Shown: positions 1 to 6,954 of the stretch, one piece after another
Layout: each line of letters begins with the position of its first letter
Position numbering within the stretch: the first letter of the stretch is position 1
Assembly: GCA_030044775.1 (NCBI GenBank)
Contig: JASICF010000029.1
Location: 1-9,015, forward strand
DNA: 9,015 nt
Origin: Candidatus Sulfotelmatobacter sp.
GTDB taxonomy: Bacteria > Acidobacteriota > Terriglobia > Terriglobales > Acidobacteriaceae
Reading direction: 5' to 3'
Program-made: the position numbers and the translations under genes
The notes under the pieces: model-generated
Database searches by the model: none
What the model was told of the DNA's origin: nothing
Seen by the model: only the letters and a program-made list of their open reading frames with translations

Positions 1-2315
1 GCACTCTCGCCCGAAAGGCCGAGGCTGCGTCTTACCCCGTCTACGTTGTCTCCAGCGACAAAGACATGATGCAGCTTGTGAATGACAACGTTCACATCCT
101 GAATCCACCAAAAGACAATCTGATTTGCGATGCGGCAAAAGTGGAAGAGATTCTCGGAGTCCCTCCAGATCGCGTAGTCGACGTGATGGCGCTGCGCGGC
201 GACAGCATCGACAATATTCCGGGTGCGCCAGGCATCGGCGATAAGGGCTCCGTGGAAATTATTCGGCGGTTCGGCAGCGTGGAGCGAGCGCTGGATCGCG
301 CCGCCGAAGTCGAGAAGAAAACCTACCGCGAGTCGCTGCTGAATAACCGCGATGTGATTCTATTCAGCAAGAGCATGGCAACCATCGATACAAAGGTTCC
401 GGTCGAACTTAACGTCGAAGCCATGCGCATGGGCGAACCCGATGTCGAAGCGCTGCGTCAGCTTTTTACGGAGCTGGAATTCACTTCGCTGCTGAAAGAG
501 CTATTGCCTGTGGTCGAGGTCAGCGAAGGGCATTACGAGGAAGCCCATTCCGTGAGTGATGTTGAGCGGGTAGCGGGTTCGCTGGATGGTACAGCGCTTG
601 CCGTAGCCGTGGAAATAATCGAACCTGAGTTGGCGGATGTAGAGGAAGAACCAGCTGCGCCCGAGCCACAAGAGGCGATGCTGCCACTTACCAGGCCCGC
701 CAATATTTCAGAGAGGTCCGCATCGCTTTTCCCCCGAACTGCTATTTCCGGCGTCCCCGGCTCGGCGGTGACCGTCAAACTGGATTCTGGAGAAGCAGCC
801 GAAAAACTACGTTCCATTCTCGCCGCCAGCACGCCCCCTAAGTCTGTTCACGACTACAAATCGGCGACACGCGTGCTCGCCGACCTGGGAATCGACCTGC
901 AAGGTGTGCAGCACGACCCGATGCTGTATTCGTATCTGCTGGATCCAACATACTCTTCGCATCGTCTGCCGGAAGTGGCGTTGCGTCGCTTCAACCTCAA
1001 ACTGAGCGGCGATCTTGCCGAGGCCGCCGATATCACAGGACGCTTGGCCGCGGCACTTGCTGGCGAGGTGCGGCAGGCAGGGCTGACCAAGCTCTACGAC
1101 GATATCGATCTTCCGCTCGTTCCCGTGCTGGCGCGCATGGAACAGGCTGGGGTGAAAATCGACACGGACGCTCTAGCGCGAATGTCGGTCGAACTCGAGC
1201 GCGAGATTGGCGTCAAAGCAAAAGAAATTCACCAGCTCGCCGGTTGCGAGTTCAATATCGGCTCGCCGCGGCAGCTGGGAGATGTTCTCTTTAACAGGCT
1301 CAACCTACCCAAGCCCGTAAAATACGGCAAGGGACGCACGATTTCGACAGCCGTTGATGTGCTTGAAGATCTTGCCGCAGAACACTCGATTGCGCGCATG
1401 GTGCTCGATTACCGCCAGCTCACCAAGTTGAAATCGACCTACGTCGACACGCTGCCCGCGCTCATCGATCCTTCTACGGGCCGGCTGCACACTACTTTCG
1501 CCCAGACAGGAACCGCGACGGGGCGGCTATCGTCGGCGAATCCCAACCTGCAGAACATTCCCATCCGCACCGAGCTTGGGCGCGGCATTCGAGCTGCGTT
1601 TATCGCCGAACCTGGACATGTCCTCCTCACCGCGGATTACTCTCAGATCGAGCTGCGCCTGTTGGCCCATTTCTCGCGCGATCCGTTGCTAGTTGAAGCC
1701 TATCGCCGCGGGGATGACATTCATACATTGACCGCCTCGCAGGTATTCGGCGTTCCCCCGCTTATGGTGACTGGCGACCATCGTCGCCAGGCCAAAGTTG
1801 TGAACTTTGGAATCGTTTATGGCCTCTCGCCATTCGGCCTGTCGCAAAATCTCGGAATCGAACCCGCCGAAGCCAAGCAGTTCATCGCAAATTATTTCGA
1901 AAAGTACAAAGGCGTGCGCGCCTTTATCGACAAGACGCTCGAAGAAGCTCGTCGCGATTTAAAAGTGAAAACGCTCTTCGGCCGAGTGCGGCCGATTCCG
2001 GACATAAACAGCAAGAACTCGAACCAGCGGGGATTTGCCGAACGGACAGCAGTAAACACCCCGCTGCAAGGGACGGCGGCGGATTTGATCAAGATTGCGA
2101 TGATCCGGATTGATGCAGCCATACGCGAGGGTGGATTGAAGTCGCGGATGACTTTGCAGGTTCACGACGAACTGGTGTTCGAGGTGCCGGAAGACGAGAT
2201 CGAGGTCATGCGGCCTCTGGTTCGCGATCACATGGAAAAAGCCTGCGAGCTTGCCGTGCCATTGCTGGTCGAGATGGGCGTCGGGCCGAATTGGCGGGAT
2301 CTGGAATGGCTGTAA
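1..2315 (+). CDS. polA: DNA polymerase I, 5'-truncated by the window edge
   Basis: Family A DNA polymerase for Okazaki-fragment processing and excision repair. The frame is open from base 3, and codons before the first ATG (66) match the family's 5'-nuclease domain (TLARKAEAA, VSSDKDMMQL), so the start lies upstream. 770 residues are visible; by comparison with E. coli Pol I about 120 are missing. Counting the codon at 3-5 as residue 1: the helix-hairpin-helix of the 5' nuclease is at 66-80 (GDSIDNIPG); a degenerate 3'-5' exonuclease-like region spans about 170-340; the polymerase domain runs from about 350. Motif A is DYSQIELR (D545), motif B is R594-x3-K598-x3-F602-x3-Y606-G607, and motif C is H721-D722-E723, all intact. 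The exonuclease acids appear lost: the DxE segment reads ALAVAVEI, and the positions equivalent to E. coli D424 and D501 read Ala in my hand alignment. Proofreading is therefore probably absent, as in several other bacterial Pol I proteins. An acidic, Pro/Ala-rich insert lies at about 203-235. It ends with TAA at 2313-2315. Confidence 0.97.
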   Translation, partial: TLARKAEAASYPVYVVSSDKDMMQLVNDNVHILNPPKDNLICDAAKVEEILGVPPDRVVDVMALRGDSIDNIPGAPGIGDKGSVEIIRRFGSVERALDRAAEVEKKTYRESLLNNRDVILFSKSMATIDTKVPVELNVEAMRMGEPDVEALRQLFTELEFTSLLKELLPVVEVSEGHYEEAHSVSDVERVAGSLDGTALAVAVEIIEPELADVEEEPAAPEPQEAMLPLTRPANISERSASLFPRTAISGVPGSAVTVKLDSGEAAEKLRSILAASTPPKSVHDYKSATRVLADLGIDLQGVQHDPMLYSYLLDPTYSSHRLPEVALRRFNLKLSGDLAEAADITGRLAAALAGEVRQAGLTKLYDDIDLPLVPVLARMEQAGVKIDTDALARMSVELEREIGVKAKEIHQLAGCEFNIGSPRQLGDVLFNRLNLPKPVKYGKGRTISTAVDVLEDLAAEHSIARMVLDYRQLTKLKSTYVDTLPALIDPSTGRLHTTFAQTGTATGRLSSANPNLQNIPIRTELGRGIRAAFIAEPGHVLLTADYSQIELRLLAHFSRDPLLVEAYRRGDDIHTLTASQVFGVPPLMVTGDHRRQAKVVNFGIVYGLSPFGLSQNLGIEPAEAKQFIANYFEKYKGVRAFIDKTLEEARRDLKVKTLFGRVRPIPDINSKNSNQRGFAERTAVNTPLQGTAADLIKIAMIRIDAAIREGGLKSRMTLQVHDELVFEVPEDEIEVMRPLVRDHMEKACELAVPLLVEMGVGPNWRDLEWL

Positions 2316-2326
2316 TCTGAATCTCG

Positions 2327-2357
2327 ACATGGCACGGCGAGTCAAGATCAGCCATGT
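2327..2357. repeat. Short inverted repeat behind polA
   Basis: ACATGGC at 2327-2333 is perfectly inverted as GCCATGT at 2351-2357, with a 17-base loop, 11 bases after the polA stop. In RNA this gives a 7-bp stem. No T-run follows directly; the next T-rich stretch is at 2382-2385. It is therefore not a convincing intrinsic terminator. It could be a weak 3'-end hairpin for polA or chance. Confidence 0.3.
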
Positions 2358-2393
2358 GGAGGGGCATCACAGCGCAATCACTTTTCCCCGGCG

Positions 2394-2405
2394 TACAATA
2401 TTTTC
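2394..2405 (+). promoter_or_regulatory. -10-like box placed for leaderless transcription of the microprotein gene
   Basis: TACAAT at 2394-2399 matches the sigma-70 -10 consensus TATAAT at five of six positions. With usual spacing (+1 seven bases after the last base of the box) transcription would start at 2406, which is the G of the GTG start codon. I see no good -35 at 16-18 bases upstream and no Shine-Dalgarno before the GTG. The site would drive the microprotein and miaA together. The position is seen in the sequence; promoter function is inferred. Confidence 0.5.
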
Positions 2406-2561
2406 GTGGCAACAGCGAGACCAGAGGACGATTCCTCTCGAAAGCAAGCGCGGTACGCAGTCTATTCGACTGAGGCGGCAGGATTGCTATTCCTTGCCGT
2501 GCTTCTTCTGATCATTATCGTGATCCGCTACTGGAAAGCCATCCACTGGAGCCTACGCTAA
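2406..2561 (+). CDS. Single-pass membrane microprotein, 51 aa, unknown function
   Basis: A GTG-initiated frame of 51 codons ends with TAA at 2559-2561. The N-terminal half is polar and charged (ATARPEDDSSRKQAR). It is followed by one hydrophobic segment at residues 24-40 (AAGLLFLAVLLLIIIVI), then a short basic/aromatic tail (RYWKAIHWSLR). This looks like a small inner-membrane anchor protein. The positive charges right after the hydrophobic stretch suggest an N-out, C-in orientation, though Arg/Lys at 12-16 weaken that. The frame is open back to the polA stop (it is the polA frame), but that stretch holds no ATG or GTG, and the -10-like box just upstream supports GTG 2406. The stop is 2 bases before the miaA GTG, so the two are probably cotranscribed and translationally coupled. 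I do not recognise a family. A non-coding leader for miaA is the main alternative, but the clean membrane helix argues against it. Confidence 0.68.
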   Translation: MATARPEDDSSRKQARYAVYSTEAAGLLFLAVLLLIIIVIRYWKAIHWSLR

Positions 2562-2563
2562 CG

Positions 2564-3511
2564 GTGGGCTCGCCGAAGCCTGAACCGCTGCTGGTGGTGC
2601 TGCTCGGTCCTACGGGCAGCGGCAAGACCGCTCTTTCCCTGGCCCTCGCCGAGCACCTCGGCGGCGAAATCGTCAATTGCGATTCCGTCGCGATGTATCG
2701 CGAATTCGATACTGGAACGGCAAAGCCTGCACCCTCTGAGCGGATTCGCGTGCCGCACCATCTGCTGGATTGTGTCGATCCCACGGAGCAGATGACGGCG
2801 GGCGAATATGCGCGCATGGCGCGACAGGTTTTAGCTGAGATTAGCGCACGCGGACATTTGCCGATCGTGGTTGGCGGCACCGGACTTTACTTGCGAGCCC
2901 TACTTGAAGGATTGTTTCCCGGCCCACAGCGTTCCGAAGAACTCCGGGCGCGGCTCCGTGCATCGGCTGCCCGTCGTGGGTCCGAACACATACATCGCAT
3001 TTTGCAGCGCCTGGATCGCGCTGCCGCCGAGAAAATCCACCGCAACGATACGCCGAAGCTCATCCGCGGCGTCGAAGTAAACCTGGCGGCTCGCGAAAAG
3101 ATCACAGACCTTTGGAAACGCCATGGCCGCGACCCATTACAGGGGTTTCGAATTCTGCGGCTGGGCCTCGATCCCGATCGCCAAGTTTTGTATGACCGCA
3201 TCAATGATCGCGCGCGGCGGATGTTCGATGCCGGACTGATCGAGGAAACGCGCCGACTCCTTCAGAAATATGGCGATGCTGCCCCACCGCTGTTTTCGCT
3301 TGGTTACCGGCAGGCGGTGCAAGTCATTGGCGGAGAGACGACACGGGAAAAAGCGCTGGAAGCCGTACAACAGGCGCATCGCAATTACGCCAAGCGCCAG
3401 ATGACGTGGTTTCGCCGCGAGCCGCAGGTGCGCTGGCTGCGCGGCTTCGGTGACGATCCCGCGATTCAGCGCGAAGGCTTGGCATGCTGCGCGGCAGAAC
3501 TCGCGAGATGA
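2564..3511 (+). CDS. miaA: tRNA dimethylallyltransferase
   Basis: MiaA transfers the dimethylallyl group of DMAPP to N6 of adenosine 37 in tRNAs that read codons starting with U. This stabilises codon-anticodon pairing. The 315-residue length is typical. A P-loop fold is evident: GPTGSGKT at 15-22, then the CDSVAMYR segment (D40) followed by DTGTAKP, which matches the family's DSxQxYR...DIGTAKP apart from Ala in place of the usual Gln. Further family hallmarks are VPHHLLD, PIVVGGTGLYL, the KIHRNDTPKLIRGVEV segment, the LGYRQAVQVI segment and a C-terminal YAKRQMTWFR. The start is GTG at 2564-2566, chosen because it lies just before the P-loop strand and no other in-frame start fits. GGAG at 2548-2551 inside the preceding gene is a possible, rather distant ribosome binding site (12-base gap). 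Expression is probably coupled to the microprotein gene 2 bases upstream. Confidence 0.96.
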   Translation: MGSPKPEPLLVVLLGPTGSGKTALSLALAEHLGGEIVNCDSVAMYREFDTGTAKPAPSERIRVPHHLLDCVDPTEQMTAGEYARMARQVLAEISARGHLPIVVGGTGLYLRALLEGLFPGPQRSEELRARLRASAARRGSEHIHRILQRLDRAAAEKIHRNDTPKLIRGVEVNLAAREKITDLWKRHGRDPLQGFRILRLGLDPDRQVLYDRINDRARRMFDAGLIEETRRLLQKYGDAAPPLFSLGYRQAVQVIGGETTREKALEAVQQAHRNYAKRQMTWFRREPQVRWLRGFGDDPAIQREGLACCAAELAR

Positions 3512-3533
3512 ACGTCGTCTCACAGCATTTTTC

Positions 3534-3548
3534 TGCTATCGTTTTTGC
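3534..3548 (+). promoter_or_regulatory. Extended -10-like promoter for the NagZ-like gene
   Basis: TGC-TATCGT at 3534-3542 is an extended -10 (TGn motif plus a hexamer with four of six consensus bases) in the 37-base gap behind miaA. The predicted +1 is 3549, the A of the ATG of the next gene. There is no Shine-Dalgarno in the 20 bases before that ATG. As with the site at 2394-2399, this geometry suggests a leaderless transcript. No clear -35 is visible, which an extended -10 can tolerate. Confidence 0.5.
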
Positions 3549-5432
3549 ATGCATCGCGCGCTCGCACTGTTAATCTTCGCTCTAGCCTCTCTTCCTTCGG
3601 CTTTCGCTAAAGAAAAATATCAGCATCCCGGACCGATTCATCTCACTCATGACGGCGAGAAATGGGCCGAGAAGACCTTGCACAAGCTCACTCTCGAGGA
3701 AAAAATCGGCCAGGTTTTCATGATCTGGTGCCGCGCCAGCTTTCTGAACGTGAATAGTCCCGAATACGTGCAGTTGCGCGAGAGCATCGACAAATATCAC
3801 GTCGGCTCGTTCGCCATGACTGTGCACGTAGATGGCCCCTACCTTCTGCGCAGCGAACCCTACGAAGCGGCTGAGTTACTCAATCGGCTGCAGAGTGATT
3901 CGAAGCTGCCACTGCTTTTCGCCGCCGATTTTGAGCGCGGCGTTTCCATGCGCCTGATGGGCACCACGATCTTTCCTCATGCCATGGCTTTCGGGGGCGA
4001 TGGCAGCCTGGACGATGCCGAAGCCTTCGGCCGCGTTACTGCTGAGGAGGCTCGCGCCATCGGCATCGACTGGAATTTCTTTCCCGACGCCGATGTGAAT
4101 TCCAATCCCGCCAACCCCATCATCAACACGCGCTCGTTCGGCGAGGATCCCCAACAAGTGGGAGCGCTGGTCGCCGCCTATATCAAGGGCGCGCATGAGG
4201 CCGGCATGATGACCACCGTCAAACATTTTCCCGGCCACGGCGATACGGCGACCGATTCGCATCTCGGGGTCGCAAAAGTCACGGTCGACCAGGCGCATCT
4301 TGACTCGATTGAGCTGCCGCCATTTCGCCAGGCAATCGCAGCGGGCGTCGATTCCGTGATGGTCGCGCACGTGACCGTTCCGGCCCTCGATCCCGATCCG
4401 AACCATGTCGCGACGATCTCACCGCTTGTCGTTTCAGACCTGCTCGAGAAGCAACTCGGCTTCAACGGAATTGTAGTGACCGATGCGCTCGATATGGCCG
4501 GACTCACACGTCTGTTTTCACAGGATACTGGCAGGGCTGCCGTGGAAGCCTTTAAGGCAGGCAACGATCTTTTGCTCATCCCGGCTGACTTTCCCGCCTC
4601 GTACAATGCCATGCTGCAGGCGGTGCAATCGGGGGAGATTTCGCGCGAGCGGCTGGATCGCTCCGTCCTCAAAATCCTGAAAGCCAAAGCGGCGCTTGAT
4701 CTGCAAAAAGCGCGTTTGGTAGACATAAATGCTTTGCCGACCGTTGTCGGCAAGCCGGAGAATCTTGCCTTCGGCCAGCGCGTGGCCGATTCTGCGATCA
4801 CGCTCGTGCGCAATAACGGTCAGGTTCTGCCGCTCAGGTCATCTGCCCCTAAATTTACTGGAACCTCCAAGGCGCCGCTTCCGTATACAACACAGGAGGA
4901 GACCCGCAATCATGTGGTTGCGGTGGTTTTCTCGGACGACGTGCGCGCCGAATCCGGGCGCGCTTTCACTCGCGAGCTTTTGGCGCGAGTTCCGGACGCG
5001 CATGTGATGTACGTCGATCCGCGCATTGCTGGAGCGATGAGCAGTGACGTGCTGAAAGTGGTCGATCAGGCGAAGACTGTGATTGCCGCCGTTTACGTGG
5101 TGCCGACGGCCGGCAAGGTCGGCAACACGGTTGCCATGCCGGATGCAACGGGCGCGTTGCTCGAACAGATGCTCGATCACGCGACAAAAAGGACTGTCGT
5201 CATCGCCATGGGAAATCCGTATCTGGCTCAGGACTTTTCGAAGATCGAGAATTATGTGTGCACCTTTTCGAATGCATCGGTGTCGGAGATCGCCGCAGTG
5301 AAAGCCCTATTTGGGGAGATTCCCATTCGCGGGCATCTTCCCGTCAGTATTCCTAACATCGCCCAGCGCGGCACCGGCCTGGAACGCCCGGCGCAGGTCG
5401 CCGATCGAGGTCTCAATCATGACGCGAATTAG
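3549..5432 (+). CDS. Exported family 3 glycoside hydrolase, NagZ-type beta-N-acetylglucosaminidase
   Basis: Predicted to hydrolyse terminal beta-linked N-acetylglucosamine, probably from peptidoglycan fragments. The protein is 627 residues. A signal peptide covers 1-20: basic MHR, a hydrophobic core, and an AFA cleavage motif before KEK. The GH3 TIM barrel spans about 35-400. It carries the NagZ signature KHFPGHGDTATDSH at 225-238, including the Asp-Ser-His (236-238) that supplies the general acid/base dyad in this subgroup. The probable nucleophile is D312 in VVTDALDMAG. A second alpha/beta domain follows (about 420-627), as in the two-domain Bacillus NagZ, whereas E. coli NagZ has the barrel only. 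The frame is open upstream to 3450, but ATG 3549 is chosen because the signal peptide begins there and upstream codons overlap miaA. Export suggests periplasmic cell-wall turnover rather than cytosolic recycling. Activity on another beta-glycoside cannot be excluded. It overlaps the next gene by 14 bases. Confidence 0.9.
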   Translation: MHRALALLIFALASLPSAFAKEKYQHPGPIHLTHDGEKWAEKTLHKLTLEEKIGQVFMIWCRASFLNVNSPEYVQLRESIDKYHVGSFAMTVHVDGPYLLRSEPYEAAELLNRLQSDSKLPLLFAADFERGVSMRLMGTTIFPHAMAFGGDGSLDDAEAFGRVTAEEARAIGIDWNFFPDADVNSNPANPIINTRSFGEDPQQVGALVAAYIKGAHEAGMMTTVKHFPGHGDTATDSHLGVAKVTVDQAHLDSIELPPFRQAIAAGVDSVMVAHVTVPALDPDPNHVATISPLVVSDLLEKQLGFNGIVVTDALDMAGLTRLFSQDTGRAAVEAFKAGNDLLLIPADFPASYNAMLQAVQSGEISRERLDRSVLKILKAKAALDLQKARLVDINALPTVVGKPENLAFGQRVADSAITLVRNNGQVLPLRSSAPKFTGTSKAPLPYTTQEETRNHVVAVVFSDDVRAESGRAFTRELLARVPDAHVMYVDPRIAGAMSSDVLKVVDQAKTVIAAVYVVPTAGKVGNTVAMPDATGALLEQMLDHATKRTVVIAMGNPYLAQDFSKIENYVCTFSNASVSEIAAVKALFGEIPIRGHLPVSIPNIAQRGTGLERPAQVADRGLNHDAN

Positions 5433-6024
5433 ACTTGCACATTTCTCTGCAATCGCCGCGACACTTGCGAGCCTTGCGTTTTTTGTGTTGCCGGCATGCG
5501 ACGTTAACGTCAAAAAAGAAAGCAACGGACGGGACAAACAGGTCGATATAAGCACGCCGGTTGGCGGCATTCATGTCAGCCAGCAGGCCGACGCTTCTGA
5601 CGTCGGCCTTGCGCTTTATCCGGGTGCGCATCTTAAGCAAAAAGACTTGGATGGCAGCGACAAGAGCGCCAACGTGAATATTTCCGGCTTTGGTTTTGGA
5701 GTCAAAGTGGTCGCGCTCGATTACGAATCCAGCGATTCGCCGGCCAAGATCATGGCTTTTTATAGGGAGCAGTTGAAGAAATATGGCAACGTGCTCGAAT
5801 GCCATTATTCCGGCCATTACAACGTGAACACGGATTTTGACTCCCACGACTCCGCTGATTCAAAGTCGAACGACTTGACCTGCGAGGATAACCACGGCAG
5901 CAACGTTGAGCTCAAGGTAGGGAAGAAAGACGACCAGCACATTGTCGAGGTGGAACCGGAAGGCAACGGATCGAGCTTTGCGCTCGTCTATGTTCGAACT
6001 CACGGTCGGAGAGCGGACATCTAG
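5419..6024 (+). CDS. Putative lipoprotein of unknown function, 201 aa
   Basis: No function recognised. The N-terminus has MTRIR, a hydrophobic stretch at about 10-24, and a lipobox-like L24-P-A-C27. Signal peptidase II cleavage and lipidation at C27 are therefore likely; Pro at -2 is less common. The mature part begins hydrophilic (VKKESNGRDKQ), followed by VDISTPVGGIHV, a LYPGA motif at 66-70, and a FYREQLKKYG segment at 114-123. That YPGA-then-FYxxxL arrangement recurs, as I recall, in uncharacterised acidobacterial exported proteins. The C-terminal third is rich in Asp, Ser, His and Asn (about 125-160) and may be an extended or metal-binding stretch. The frame is open back to 5311, but ATG 5419 is chosen for the signal sequence and for GAGG at 5407-5410, 8 bases upstream. 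The start overlaps the end of the NagZ-like gene by 14 bases, so coupled translation and a shared envelope role are plausible. Confidence 0.82.
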   Translation: MTRIRLAHFSAIAATLASLAFFVLPACDVNVKKESNGRDKQVDISTPVGGIHVSQQADASDVGLALYPGAHLKQKDLDGSDKSANVNISGFGFGVKVVALDYESSDSPAKIMAFYREQLKKYGNVLECHYSGHYNVNTDFDSHDSADSKSNDLTCEDNHGSNVELKVGKKDDQHIVEVEPEGNGSSFALVYVRTHGRRADI

Positions 6025-6034
6025 GCGGCTCGGC

Positions 6035-6106
6035 GCGAGGAGGAGCAGGCGTCCGTGGCCCTGGCTTGATTTCTACTGCGGCGGCTTTCTTGCGCCTGCC
6101 CCTCGC
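6035..6106. repeat. Imperfect inverted repeat between the lipoprotein and zinc-ribbon genes
   Basis: GCAGGCG at 6045-6051 pairs with CGCCTGC at 6093-6099. The pairing extends outward with small bulges (GCGAGG at 6035-6040 against CCTCGC at 6101-6106), giving about 14 pairs around a 41-base loop. No T-tract follows, so it is not a standard intrinsic terminator. It may be a 3'-end RNA structure for the operon ending at 6024, or fortuitous pairing in GC-rich DNA. Confidence 0.3.
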
Positions 6107-6108
6107 CG

Positions 6109-6117
6109 TGCTGTAAC
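6109..6117 (+). promoter_or_regulatory. Possible weak promoter for the zinc-ribbon gene
   Basis: TGC-TGTAAC at 6109-6117 resembles an extended -10 with four of six consensus bases. It predicts a start near 6124 and a 21-base leader before ATG 6145. No Shine-Dalgarno is visible in that leader and no clear -35 lies upstream. It is suggested mainly because the gene begins 120 bases after the previous stop and so may have its own promoter. Confidence 0.22.
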
Positions 6118-6144
6118 TTCAATCCAGACCCGCTTGTTCTTCCG

Positions 6145-6813
6145 ATGGACAATCCCTGTTACAAGTGCGGACACGTGGTTGAGGAAGGCAAGGTTTTTTG
6201 CCCGCAATGCGGCGCGCCCCAGATTCGCGTCATCCTTCCGGAAGCTCCCCAACCGGCTCTTGCCGGCGAAGGGGTTGCGCTACAAGGGCATGCCGAGCGA
6301 GCGCACGTTCTACGAAGCGATTCCGCAAGTGCACTCCCCATTGGGATGGTTCACGACCTGAAGCCGTGCATACTCGCTGCTGCAATTGCCATTGGGCTTA
6401 CTCTGGTGGGCCTGAATCCGTTTGTGGCCGCTCTGGCCGCGGGATGGCTTGCGGTTACGTTTTCGCGTCGCAAAACCCTCGGAACCGCAATAAAGCCGGT
6501 AGCCGGCGCCCGGCTTGGCGGCGTCACGGGCTTGCTTATTTTCGGAGTATCGACCGTCTTTGAGACGGTGGCCGTCGTGTTTTTGCACAAGGGCACGGAA
6601 TTGCGCTCCCAGATGCTCGCCAAGGTTCAGCAAGTTTCCCAACGCTATCCCGGCCCGGAAGTCCAACCCTTTGTTGATTTCGTGAAAACGCCTCAGGGGT
6701 TTGCGTTTGTTATGGCGGGCTCGGTGATTTTCGGACTGGTCGCTTTCATTGCTCTGGGGGCGCTGGGGGGATGGATCGGTGCGTGGTTTCAGAGCCGAAA
6801 CCAACATCTCTAG
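6145..6813 (+). CDS. Zinc-ribbon membrane protein of unknown function, 222 aa
   Basis: The N-terminus is a short zinc ribbon: C5-x2-C8 and C19-x2-C22 (CYKCGH, CPQCGAP), a treble-clef-like knuckle found at the front of many uncharacterised bacterial membrane proteins. A linker at 24-70 follows, with no obvious structure. Hydrophobic segments lie at about 74-90 and 92-106, separated by Asn-Pro and probably forming a hairpin, then at 124-147 and 186-215. The last has a small-residue pattern (GALGGWIGAW) suited to tight helix packing. The loop between the third and fourth segments (148-185) is polar with a short amphipathic stretch. The likely topology is four helices with the ribbon in the cytoplasm. 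It could be a sensor or scaffold, but nothing in the sequence fixes a role. ATG 6145 sits directly before the first Cys pair and is the natural start. It stands alone between two gene pairs. Confidence 0.8.
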   Translation: MDNPCYKCGHVVEEGKVFCPQCGAPQIRVILPEAPQPALAGEGVALQGHAERAHVLRSDSASALPIGMVHDLKPCILAAAIAIGLTLVGLNPFVAALAAGWLAVTFSRRKTLGTAIKPVAGARLGGVTGLLIFGVSTVFETVAVVFLHKGTELRSQMLAKVQQVSQRYPGPEVQPFVDFVKTPQGFAFVMAGSVIFGLVAFIALGALGGWIGAWFQSRNQHL

Positions 6814-6903
6814 CCGTGTCGACTGCCGGATACCGTCAAATTCTCAAAATTTCTTCCCAAATCGCCGGAAAACAGGCGCCTTGGAACCTCCCGCCCGCGA
6901 GTC

Positions 6904-6932
6904 TTGCCGCGCGCGCATTGCCCGCGTATCAT
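6904..6932 (+). promoter_or_regulatory. Sigma-70-like promoter for pyrBC
   Basis: TTGCCG at 6904-6909 (four of six against TTGACA) and TATCAT at 6927-6932 (five of six against TATAAT) are separated by exactly 17 bases. This is the best two-box promoter in the window. Predicted +1 is about 6939, leaving a leader of about 16 bases to ATG 6955. That leader has a T-run but no Shine-Dalgarno. It is too short to hold an attenuator or a PyrR-type regulatory hairpin, so no classical pyrimidine-responsive leader is visible. Confidence 0.5.
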
Positions 6933-6954
6933 GCTGCGTTTGCCTTTTTTCACA

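Noticed and set aside
2316..2405. The polA frame stays open after its TAA straight into the microprotein, which would allow a read-through fusion.
   Set aside because: Ninety bases without a stop is not rare at this GC content. The intervening codons look non-coding, there is no recognisable read-through signal, and GTG 2406 with its -10-like box explains the downstream frame.
2251..2511. An 86-residue + strand frame spanning the end of polA and the gap.
   Set aside because: It overlaps polA out of frame, its composition is unlike a folded protein, and it conflicts with the better-supported microprotein.
4178..4813. A long (211-residue) antisense frame inside the NagZ-like gene.
   Set aside because: Its Ser/Arg/Ala-rich composition is typical of a shadow frame opposite a GC-rich gene, and the sense strand carries clear catalytic motifs.
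6035..6106. The inverted repeat as an intrinsic terminator or riboswitch.
   Set aside because: No T-tract follows, the stem is bulged and the loop is 41 bases, so neither label is supported.
5942..6361. A 139-residue + strand frame bridging the lipoprotein and zinc-ribbon genes.
   Set aside because: It is out of frame with both well-supported neighbours and Arg-rich with no motif.
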